Shown here: positions 29,682 to 37,391 of the stretch, one piece after another
How positions within the stretch are numbered: the stretch's first letter is position 1
Layout: every line of letters starts with the position of its first letter
Source of the DNA: an uncultured Bacteroidota bacterium
GTDB taxonomy: Bacteria > Bacteroidota > Bacteroidia > Bacteroidales > 4484-276
Length of the DNA: 55,784 bases
Direction of reading: 5' to 3'
Assembly (NCBI GenBank): GCA_903944895.1
Contig: CAJATL010000108.1
Coordinates: forward strand, 1-55,784
Program-made: the position numbers and the translations under genes
Notes under the pieces: generated by a model
Told to the model about the DNA's origin: nothing
The model's database searches: none
What the model saw: only the letters and a program-made list of their open reading frames with translations

Positions 29682-31733
29682 ATGAATAAAAATAAACACG
29701 TTGTTTGGGGTGGATTGGCCATAATTATTACCCATGCAGCCGACAGAACAGGAGCGCCTCAAATAATTTATAATGTGGCCAGGCATTTAAATGAAAGGTT
29801 TGGAATCAAATGCATTACTTTTTCTTTACAATCAGGACCATTGCTTGCAGATTTTAAAAAACTCGGGGAAGCATGGGTGGTTGAAAACAACACAATAAAA
29901 GAAAAAGGCATACCGGTTAATTCCTATATCGGAAGTTTAAAGGTCAAACCCGGCTTTGCACTGATCAACACGGCTTGCTGTGGCAGCATTATGGGCGAAA
30001 TCAATAAGTGCAAAATACCGGCCATTACTTTCATTCACGATTACACCTATATTTTTGATAAACAATATCTGCAAAATCTTTACCATCTTTCCGATCATAT
30101 TGTTTACTCAGTTCAATTTATGATTGAGCAGAATATGATTGATTATCCTTTCGATCTGGATAAGACCTCTGTCATCCCACAGGGGCTTTATAAAGCCGAA
30201 ATGCTGGATGCAGATTATGAGTCGCTGAGGATCAAATTCCGAAATAAATACAATGTCCCCGATGATGCTTTTGTAATTCTTGGAAGTGGTTTTATCCACC
30301 CCCGCAAAGGAATTGATATATTTATTAATACCGCAACTCAAGTTCTGTCTGATTTAAACCATAAAATTCCATTGTATTTTTTCTGGCTTGGCGGTGAATT
30401 AAGTCCCAATTCAAGTGATGAATATATACGTTTTCTTTCCCGCGACATCACCAACACAAATAATAGCGAATATATCAGGTTCATCGGTGAGGTTAAAGAT
30501 GTACTTCCCTATTATTCAATGGCTGATTTGTTTTTCCTTTCATCTCGTGAAGACCCTTTCCCGACGGTAGTTTTAGAAGCTTTTGCTGCTACTTTACCTG
30601 TAATTGGTATCGAAGGCAGTACAGGTTCAATTGAAATTATTAAAAATACCGGGAATTTTTACGTTCCGTATAATAAACGAGGAGAGTTGGCAAAGGAATT
30701 ATTAAAACTGATCAATGACCGACATCTGCTTTCTGATGCAGGAGAAAGAGGAAGAAAATTGGTAATCAGGGATTACAACTTTGATGATTATGTTGATAAA
30801 ATTGTGGATTTGCTGGAATCTAAAATTGATTTCAGCCCTGGGAGCCGACCTGTCATAATAAAGGTCAGTATTAGAAACAGATTATTTGATTTTTTGAAAA
30901 AATTCATAAAGAAAATCATTAGCAAACCCATACCACGGAATGGTATAACTTATGCTGAAGCGATAAACAGCTCAATCGAAAAGATGTTTTCTTTTTGGAA
31001 GAAAGGGCAATCTCGTTCAGATTGGCATCAATCTGTTTGGAAAAAGATGTTACCAGATGAAAAGGATTATTGGAATAGGTGGCTTGAAGATAAAAGTAAT
31101 AAATCGTTAACCTTTAGATTGGATCCAGATTCAAAAATTCAAGATTGGCTGGCTGTTTATCTTAATAGTGACCTTAAGGTAAATCGAATTCTGGATGTTG
31201 GATCCGGTCCGCTGTCAAATATTGGAAAGCAATGCGAATTTTGTGACCTTGAAATTGTGTGCTGCGATGTTTTGGCTGATGAGTATAATGAGCTTTTACT
31301 TAGCCACGGAATCAAGCCACCCTTTGAAATCCGCAAGGCTGAGGGTGAACGATTAACTTTTGTCTATCCGGAAAATGAATTTGATATCGTATTTTCTAAT
31401 AATGCCGTTGATCATACTTATGACGCTATCAAGACTATTCAAGAAATGATTAAAACCGCAAAGGTGGGTGGGTTTGTTGTTATTCAGGTATCAGAAAAAG
31501 AAGGGCAAAGGAATCTTTATCGGGGGTTACATCAATGGGATTGCTATGTTAAAGACTCCCGTTTTTTGATTAAAAGGCGATATATGGATGAAGTGGATGT
31601 GGGGGATAAATTTAAACTTCTGGCAGAAGTAACCGAACTTTCGTATGTTTATGAGAATCCTGCCGGATTACCATGGGATCATCAGCACATTCGGTTCGTT
31701 TTAAAAAAGACGACAAATCGAACAATTAACTAA
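29682..31733 (+). CDS. Two-domain protein: GT4 glycosyltransferase fused to a SAM-dependent methyltransferase
   Basis: The 683-aa protein joins two enzyme domains. Residues about 10-390 form a GT-B glycosyltransferase with AADRTGAPQIIYNVARHL near the N-terminus, GSGFIHPRKGIDIFINTA in the donor domain and REDPFPTVVLEAFA as the catalytic-loop signature. A basic linker (about 395-440) leads to a class I methyltransferase (about 455-683) with motif I, R-I-L-D-V-G-S-G-P-L-S (about 501-511), an acidic strand-2 end and the post-motif DIVFSNNAVDHT. Methylation of a terminal sugar could cap the chain and set its length, as known for some O-antigen systems, but that role here is inference. This is the last intact + strand gene of the cluster, 19 bp after its neighbour. 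No clear terminator follows. Confidence 0.83.
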   Translation: MNKNKHVVWGGLAIIITHAADRTGAPQIIYNVARHLNERFGIKCITFSLQSGPLLADFKKLGEAWVVENNTIKEKGIPVNSYIGSLKVKPGFALINTACCGSIMGEINKCKIPAITFIHDYTYIFDKQYLQNLYHLSDHIVYSVQFMIEQNMIDYPFDLDKTSVIPQGLYKAEMLDADYESLRIKFRNKYNVPDDAFVILGSGFIHPRKGIDIFINTATQVLSDLNHKIPLYFFWLGGELSPNSSDEYIRFLSRDITNTNNSEYIRFIGEVKDVLPYYSMADLFFLSSREDPFPTVVLEAFAATLPVIGIEGSTGSIEIIKNTGNFYVPYNKRGELAKELLKLINDRHLLSDAGERGRKLVIRDYNFDDYVDKIVDLLESKIDFSPGSRPVIIKVSIRNRLFDFLKKFIKKIISKPIPRNGITYAEAINSSIEKMFSFWKKGQSRSDWHQSVWKKMLPDEKDYWNRWLEDKSNKSLTFRLDPDSKIQDWLAVYLNSDLKVNRILDVGSGPLSNIGKQCEFCDLEIVCCDVLADEYNELLLSHGIKPPFEIRKAEGERLTFVYPENEFDIVFSNNAVDHTYDAIKTIQEMIKTAKVGGFVVIQVSEKEGQRNLYRGLHQWDCYVKDSRFLIKRRYMDEVDVGDKFKLLAEVTELSYVYENPAGLPWDHQHIRFVLKKTTNRTIN

Positions 31734-31878
31734 AATTCCACTGATATTAACGCGATTTTTTTCAATTCTCAGGCTTATCAAACAAAAATTTCAAATTGAA
31801 CCCCCATAGCGCTTCGAGCCAAAAAACCATAATTTTTCAAATCCGGAGGCATTTAGGTACAGGTCATCCCGTTTCCTG

Positions 31879-32208
31879 CTATTCCCCCCCACAGTCATCA
31901 TGCAATTTCCGCATCACCGCCTCCGGAATCTCTTTTATGTTGCATGCCTCAGCCTTAATAAAATCAATCGTCGTTTTTGGCTCATTTTTGTAATTAATCT
32001 GTCTCTGTTTTGGTACAATGTATCCTTTACTAAGAATCAGATCAGGATCAGGAAAAAGGAAAAATTCATTTTGTTCTTTTTCTACCCTTTGTTCGAAGAC
32101 AGTTACCTGATTCGTCGTAGTTGGAAACAGGATACCAAATGCGCCCAAATGAAGTTTTAGCTGCCTGAAAAACTTTTGTTCATGGATACTTAATGTAATC
32201 TTCTTCAT
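31879..32208 (-). CDS. Hypothetical small protein
   Basis: The 109-aa protein is not recognised. It begins MKKITLSIHEQKFFRQLKLH, a basic amphipathic N-terminus, and has no signal peptide, membrane segment or familiar motif. It lies on the same strand and 232 bp downstream of the sigma-like gene, which favours this strand over an overlapping + strand reading frame. The bases before its start are A-rich, as is usual here. It could be a real accessory gene of the sigma-like locus or part of the decayed sequence around it. Confidence 0.4.
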   Translation of the reverse strand: MKKITLSIHEQKFFRQLKLHLGAFGILFPTTTNQVTVFEQRVEKEQNEFFLFPDPDLILSKGYIVPKQRQINYKNEPKTTIDFIKAEACNIKEIPEAVMRKLHDDCGGE

Positions 32209-32440
32209 AATTTAGCTTTTATTGTTCGTTTGTTCAGTTAGTTAGATAAAAATAACATGAAATGAAATCATGTTTATAAGATGTCGAAAATTTTGACATT
32301 TTTGGATTTGCTGTTTATGATTATGATGATTTATCTCAACATCACTCTTTTTGCATGGTTGGAAGCACAAAGTAATAATATGTTTTGCCTGCCATTTTTC
32401 CAGGTGTTTTTCATTAAGGCTATCTTCTGGCATAAACGCA

Positions 32441-33145
32441 TTAAGTGTAGCTCTTTGCTAGTTTTTCTAATTTTTTAAATGCCCTATGCTTGATCACACG
32501 AAGATTAACTTTTAGTATATCCCAGCGTTCACACAACTCACTTATCACTTCATCAGGTAAATCTTTTCCATCCACTTGATAGCGTGTGCACTCTATCAGA
32601 ATATCCCGTTCCCTTTCTGTCAGGACTGTGAGTCCATAATTGATAGCCTCGGCTTCTATACTACTGAAACCTGTTTTAGCTTCTTCGGCTTCTTCGGCGT
32701 CTGCACAATCAAACTGTTGCATTAGTGTCATGTCGTCAATAAATACATGCTGTTTATTAAATTGATTTGCCTGCCGTTTATACAACCAAAGTTCATTATT
32801 GGCCATTTTTCCAAGGTATGCGCGGAGTTTCTTTTGAAAAAAAACCTCATCACCGTCTTTATGATTTTCCATGGCTAAAAGTAATACATCTACCTTTTCA
32901 TACAGTCTTTTAAATGTATTATTAAAGATATCATTTACAATTTCACGGCCATAATCCCTGATGAACTTATTACATACTTTTCGTGATATCTTCATCAGGT
33001 ATTCTTTGTGTCTGTTGTAAAAATCCCTGAATGCATCAGATGCATCTGGTCCCATTTCAGTGTCTTTTTTCCGGGTCATCATCACCAATAATTCATAATC
33101 AATTGGTAACGAAATTTTAATTTCAGTTTTTAATGGATTAATCAT
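32441..33145 (-). CDS. RNA polymerase sigma-70-like factor (ECF type)
   Basis: This 234-aa protein probably redirects RNA polymerase to a small set of promoters. An N-terminal region-2-like helix set (about 38-115) includes FRDFYNRHKEYLMKISRKVC and aromatic/basic residues suited to -10 recognition. A C-terminal region-4-like helix-turn-helix (about 172-230) opens with LTERERDILIEC and ends RVIKHRAFKKLEKL. The linker carries a Glu/Ala-rich stretch. It is divergent from the usual Bacteroidota ECF factor, and there is no adjacent anti-sigma gene. The oppositely oriented 310-aa gene starts 630 bp away. A real but distant member of the family is the best reading; a phage or plasmid-type regulator is possible. 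Confidence 0.65.
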   Translation of the reverse strand: MINPLKTEIKISLPIDYELLVMMTRKKDTEMGPDASDAFRDFYNRHKEYLMKISRKVCNKFIRDYGREIVNDIFNNTFKRLYEKVDVLLLAMENHKDGDEVFFQKKLRAYLGKMANNELWLYKRQANQFNKQHVFIDDMTLMQQFDCADAEEAEEAKTGFSSIEAEAINYGLTVLTERERDILIECTRYQVDGKDLPDEVISELCERWDILKVNLRVIKHRAFKKLEKLAKSYT

Positions 33146-33259
33146 TGTACCAAATTTAATGAATACCTAAGCAATTACTTTAATAGATGCTGAACCGTTA
33201 CAAATAATCTTTATTACAGTTAATATTTGAGGAAAGGTACAAACTATTCCTCACAACCT

Positions 33260-33707
33260 TTAGCTCAGCCTACTCTCCATTTCTTGTTGATAGAAAGTAA
33301 GATTAATAACAACAAGGCTAATTATAACGTAAACAGCATTTGCAACAACATTTCCAAAGGTAATAATTATCTGGATAAAGGTTACTTGGTTGTCACCAGT
33401 CAAAAAAAACACTTGCCCGAACATTGCTAAGATATATCCGAATAAATAAATCACTTCACCATTACTTGCTATTTTTTATCCGGCATAATAAAACACCATT
33501 CCACTATTTAGTGCGAGTCTTCCAGAGAAAAAAACAATTTATCCAGAGATAAAAAAAACTTTTCCAACTACTAGACTAAAGGCTTCTTGTACTTCTGGCC
33601 ATTCCACAATCATATCAGTAACCATCATGCTTCTATTACCAACAGTCAAACACAACCCAATACTCAAAACCCGGATCCCGAAACCTTACTTTGTAACGCT
33701 TCCTCAT
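33260..33707 (-). pseudogene. Decayed ORF for a small membrane protein
   Basis: Read on the - strand from an ATG at 33707, the sequence gives MRKRYKVRFRDPGFEYWVVF and then breaks. A second frame carries on from there with two in-frame TAA codons, both after a Gly codon, and finishes as a hydrophobic tail ending QQEMESRLS at 33260. Between and around the stops, the translation keeps a regular pattern of F/V-rich strands ending in Ser/Thr-Gly or Ala-Gly (VFFISG, VFFSG, VFYYAG, VFFLTG), then about 30 strongly hydrophobic residues (IIITFGNVVANAVYVIISLV). This continuity across stops argues for a once-functional gene. The family is not recognised. Confidence 0.5.
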
Positions 33708-33775
33708 TATAAAATGTAATAGTTCAACAATTTGAGCAGATAATTAATAGTTTTTTAACACAAACAATTATTTAA

Positions 33776-34708
33776 ATGAAAAAATTAATTTTTGCAACAC
33801 AGAAATTCAAGGCCATCCAGCGTGTGTTGGAGACCCATGATGAAGCTTTTATTGGTAAGGCTCAGGCATTGGCAGCACGACAGAGCTTCACAGACCTGGT
33901 AACTGAAATGTCTACACTTATTACTGATCTTACAATCCCGCTCACCTCGGTGTATTACAACAGAGTTAAAGCCCGTGACGGTCTTGCCGCAGGGTTAGGT
34001 AATGCACTTCATATAGGGATTATGTTTGCCAGCAGGATAGGCGATGATGTTCTAATGAACACTTTAAAGAACCACCTGAGACGTTACAGATCTGTCTCAG
34101 CCAATGAGATGCTCCAGTTTAGTTTTTATTTCATTAATACGATCACACAAAAGATGGAACAAGCTGCCGAGGTTGGGCTGACGCATGAGGATATCACTCA
34201 GCTTCAGGTGTTGACTGAGGCCTACCAACAGGCAGCAGAAGCAGTATCCAATACACTAGGCGACAGGCGCTCACGTCATAATCGGCTCGATCAACTGATC
34301 AAAGATGGCACCAAACTCCTCATTAACGATCTTGACCGCTTTGTAAACTACAACAGCACCGGATTCCCTGGCCTTAACTTTGCTTACAATCGCGTACGAT
34401 GGAGCCGTCGTCGCCGTTCATCAATCAACAACCTGACATCAGAGTCAGATATTTCCGGAATGATCACCAACGCAATAACAGGTTTGCCTGTCGTTGGAGC
34501 GACCATCAACATCATTGAACAGGCGCACGCAATCAATTCCGATGTCGATGGTTATTATATCATCGATGAACTCGAACAGGGTGAATTCACAGTAACTTGT
34601 CATGCCACTGGATTCGCCGTACCTGAACCATTTGTAATCACGCTCGGTGTAAACGATAGTGTTATTCACAACTTTGCGCTTTCTCCAATCCCGCAAGCAA
34701 CAAGCTAA
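33776..34708 (+). CDS. Unrecognised helical domain with C-terminal carboxypeptidase-regulatory-like (Ig) domain
   Basis: The 310-aa protein has no signal peptide. Residues 1-205 are predominantly helical (long stretches rich in A, L, Q and R), without a family I recognise. A basic RWSRRRRSS segment (about 214-222) joins it to a beta-rich domain (about 232-305) of the carboxypeptidase-regulatory/transthyretin-like type: ISGMITNAITGLPVVGATI, DVDGYYIIDELEQGEFTVT and a final FALSPI. Such domains usually occur on exported proteins, so finding one on a protein with no export signal is odd. It is divergent from the sigma-like gene across 630 bp and is followed by a good terminator. It may belong to the same accessory unit as the sigma factor; its function is unknown. 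Confidence 0.7.
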   Translation: MKKLIFATQKFKAIQRVLETHDEAFIGKAQALAARQSFTDLVTEMSTLITDLTIPLTSVYYNRVKARDGLAAGLGNALHIGIMFASRIGDDVLMNTLKNHLRRYRSVSANEMLQFSFYFINTITQKMEQAAEVGLTHEDITQLQVLTEAYQQAAEAVSNTLGDRRSRHNRLDQLIKDGTKLLINDLDRFVNYNSTGFPGLNFAYNRVRWSRRRRSSINNLTSESDISGMITNAITGLPVVGATINIIEQAHAINSDVDGYYIIDELEQGEFTVTCHATGFAVPEPFVITLGVNDSVIHNFALSPIPQATS

Positions 34709-34734
34709 AACCTTCTTCTATTCTATACTCTGAT

Positions 34735-34770
34735 TGCAGGTTTTCGGTTTCGGTGACCTGCATTTTTTTT
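34735..34770 (+). terminator. Rho-independent terminator of the 310-aa gene
   Basis: TGCAGGT (34735-34741) pairs perfectly with ACCTGCA (34756-34762) across a 14-base loop, and eight Ts follow (34763-34770). It lies 27 bp after the stop codon, on the correct strand. Confidence 0.75.
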
Positions 34771-35590
34771 ATAAAATCCTGTAAGACAAATAATCTGGTT
34801 TTTTAAAGAGATAACATCATTGATCATAAATTTGTTTCGTCACGATAGCTCCTTCAACAGTTTCTATGTCAAACGAAATACGGACCTTGCAGTCTCGATA
34901 AACCTGATTAGCTCAAATTTATTTTTATTCGAAATTCTAAAATGATTTTGTCCCTCAGCAAACTCACATTGATTTAGTCCTAATGCTACGAAGGTTTTGT
35001 TACCAAAAAAAATTATGCACTGCAGAAATTGAACTCCGGATATGTAAGAATTGGTTGAGTAATGGCAAATTTAGGGAATTAGCGAAAAGCAATTTAGTTC
35101 TGACCACAAGATTAAACATACAACATTTATGTATTGTGTAACAAAACCGGATAATATCCATTTAGAACAAATTTTTTCCATGGTTGTTATTAACCAGCAC
35201 ATTTTGTCATCCACCATGGATAGAAATTGGGTTGCCGATGGCTGGGTGATCTGAATGTTCTAAAATAACATGCTATCAATGCTTTTTTGAATTTCAGGTA
35301 AGGCCCACATCTTTATATATTCAGAATCGGCCGATATGTGCAAATACTTCGATGGCTTCTGTGGTTTGAATATCTTCAAACTCAAGCATGGACCTCTATC
35401 ATGGTGATGTCCTCATTACTATTAACCTTAATAGAAACCCTATGAAACTATTAATGTTGGATCAAAGTGGTTTTGCCAACTATCTATTACACCTAAAAAC
35501 AAATCATTTCCTAAGTGGACAAAAGATATGAATTGGGATTAGTGGATACAAAAAACCGACTGGCATTGGAGTACATTATGCCTCGATTGG
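34771..35590. other. Long stretch without a recognisable gene
   Basis: About 820 bp with no credible open frame on either strand. It is AT-rich and shows no tandem repeats or strong hairpins. The right part (about 35400-35590) reads for short stretches like coding sequence but is interrupted by stops and is not recognisable. It lies between the 310-aa gene and the degenerate lysA fragment and is probably decayed accessory DNA. Confidence 0.5.
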
Positions 35591-35760
35591 GCAAGAGTTC
35601 GAAAAGTGCCGACTGTTTTAGAAAATTCATGCAAATTCGATTAACTAAAAGAAGTGATATTATTGCCATTAGAACCACCGGTGCTAGTGGGGAGGTGATG
35701 TCATCACACTACAACGTGCACGAAAAGGTTCAATCTTATTATTCGGGAGGGTTTGATTAG
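35591..35760 (+). pseudogene. Degenerate copy of the lysA 3' end
   Basis: The last roughly 50 codons match the end of the lysA gene at 23930-24088. SADCFRKFMQIRLTKRSD aligns with SSDCFGKAIQMPLTKRGD, and IIAIRTTGASGEVMSSHYNV aligns with IIAIRSTGAYGEVMSSQYNL, then VQSYYSGGFD aligns with VQSYYSEGFD. At the DNA level the shared block includes long identical runs (for example GATATTATTGCCATTAGAA). The active-site Cys-Glu-Ser-Ser of the true gene is lost (K-S-S-K-S-A), and no N-terminal or PLP-binding part is present. It is a non-functional remnant, in the same orientation as lysA, about 11.7 kb away. The surrounding frame, open from 35515, is otherwise unrelated to lysA. Confidence 0.85.
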
Positions 35761-35824
35761 TATTTGATTGCAATAATCCTGATAAAATGAAATGTATTTT
35801 ATGATTTGTTTCAAGTGAAAACAC

Positions 35825-36826
35825 CTATGCAAATACCTGATTTAATGTCCTTTCACCATGATTTACTAGGTACTTTCTCAATAATCTTGAGCCGAAAAAT
35901 ACAACAGGTGCTTTCAGCATTTTTCTTCGGGCTTTGTAGCAGATTTTTAACCACCGGTTAAAAACAACTTCCAGTAATTGTTCCTGATCATATACCTTCA
36001 GCCTACGATTATTGTTCAGAATTTCCAATAGAAATGCTTCTGTCTTCAATACCATTTCAGAATCCTCAATTAAAACATCATTTTTGATCAAAAAATGACA
36101 ATCCAGTTGTTCTTTTGTCAAATCCATTTCAAGGTTATTAAAAAGGATGCGGAAAATCTTTTCCTCCTGAAGTGCTAAATTGTAAGGATAAGATTTGGTG
36201 ATACTTGTCTGATGAAATCTGTATTTTAAAAGGTATTACGGAAAATTCCACACCTTCCATTTCCTGGCCACATCACAACACAATTTATAGTCCTCCACCA
36301 TGTCAAATCCTGATTTGTATCCTTCCTTAGGAATAGCATCTCGCCGCAAGATAATAGCCGAATGTGTAAAATAGTTCTTGAACAACATCAGCGATGGCAC
36401 CATGTTTTGATTGGCGTTTAGCTTCCAGTGTTGTTTCATGGTATGGCCCTCCTGGTTTATTAGAAGCACCCATGATCCAAGTAATCCAATTTCAGGGTGT
36501 TTTTTCAAATAAGCAATTTGCCTCATAAACTTTTCTGGCATCGCTACATCGTCCGAATCAAAAGGTGCAATGAATTTTCCCTGTGCTACTTCTAATCCTT
36601 TATTTCTTGAATAAACGATACCTTCGTTAACCTCATTGTTCAAAATCTTAATTCGGGGATCGTTAAAATTCTTCACCACTTCAAGGCTGCTATCTGTTGA
36701 ACAATCGTTAACCACAATCAGTTCAAAATCACCAAAGCTTTGTGCCAATAAACTTCCGATAGCTTCGCCAACATACTTTTCGTTGTTGTACAATGGCATA
36801 ATTATACTTAATTCAGGATTAGTCAT
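35825..36826 (-). pseudogene. Glycosyltransferase family 2 gene broken by one in-frame stop
   Basis: The N-terminal two thirds start at the ATG at 36826 (MTNPELSIIMPLYNNEKYVG), with VVNDCSTDSS and the D-x-D-type FDSDD motif. They stop at a TAA at 36236-36238 right after KVWNFP. The same frame then continues without interruption: YLLKYRFHQTSITKSYPYNL through NNLEMDLTKEQLDCHF to the natural end at 35825. Replacing the single stop codon would restore a protein of about 333 aa, normal for the family. No other damage is visible, so the mutation is recent or is a sequencing error. The gene faces the glycan operon from the other side of the decayed region and may once have been part of it. Confidence 0.85.
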
Positions 36827-36928
36827 AAAGCTACAATAAACTAACATTTGATGGCGAAAATAAATAAAAAAAATTCATTAAGCAAAGCCTAAATAAATAG
36901 ATTAAAAAAATTAGCAATTTTGATAAAT

Positions 36929-37219
36929 TCACATTAAAATATGTGGACAAAATAAATTAGTTTTTATTTGAGTAAAACAGTGGAATTCATCTTCATAGCC
37001 TGCAGCTATTTGAATGATTTGCTGACTGAGTAATGATTTGATATCATGTTGTACATGTCCCTGATGACGGGGGTCAATAATACATGAGGCAAGTCTGCCA
37101 ATTATACCAATCTGATTTTCAACTTCTTTGAGCAAAAACAAACCACCATCGATTGATGTTTGGGCTAAACTGAATCGAACTTCAATGGGTTTACTTTGAA
37201 TTTCTGACAGGTTGAACAA
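36929..37219 (-). mobile_element. N-terminal fragment of an IS1380-family transposase
   Basis: The 96-aa frame carries the characteristic N-terminal pattern of IS1380-type DDE transposases: SIDGGLFLLKEVENQIGIIG, CIIDPRHQGHVQHDIKSLLS, then QQIIQIAAGYED. In intact elements this is followed by a further several hundred residues with the DDE triad. Here the match ends soon after A-G-Y-E-D and the remaining residues are unrelated. No convincing terminal inverted repeats or target duplication were found by eye. It is a remnant, marking past transposition at the edge of the glycan/decay region. The right-hand 170 bp (37220-37391) hold no gene. Confidence 0.75.
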
Positions 37220-37391
37220 TGTTGGTCAAAAAAATCTGCCGATTTTTCATTGCTACTTGAATTATCTTGGCTAAATTTTCTAATGGGAATTATTCAGTGA
37301 TTCTTACGCCGAAAAGATATTGATTATCAATGAGTAAACCAAATATAATTCCCTCATTTCTTGTAATTTATAATAATTCAGGTTAACTAAA

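Noticed and set aside
32242-32433. Small - strand ORF (63 aa) just after the sigma-like gene, and an overlapping + strand ORF (32281-32478).
   Set aside because: Neither has a recognisable motif, and they contradict each other. The - strand one starts 8 bp after the sigma stop and might be real, but nothing in the sequence supports it.
34771-35590. Search for a CRISPR array or tRNA in the long gene-free stretch.
   Set aside because: No regularly spaced repeats and no cloverleaf-like segment was seen.
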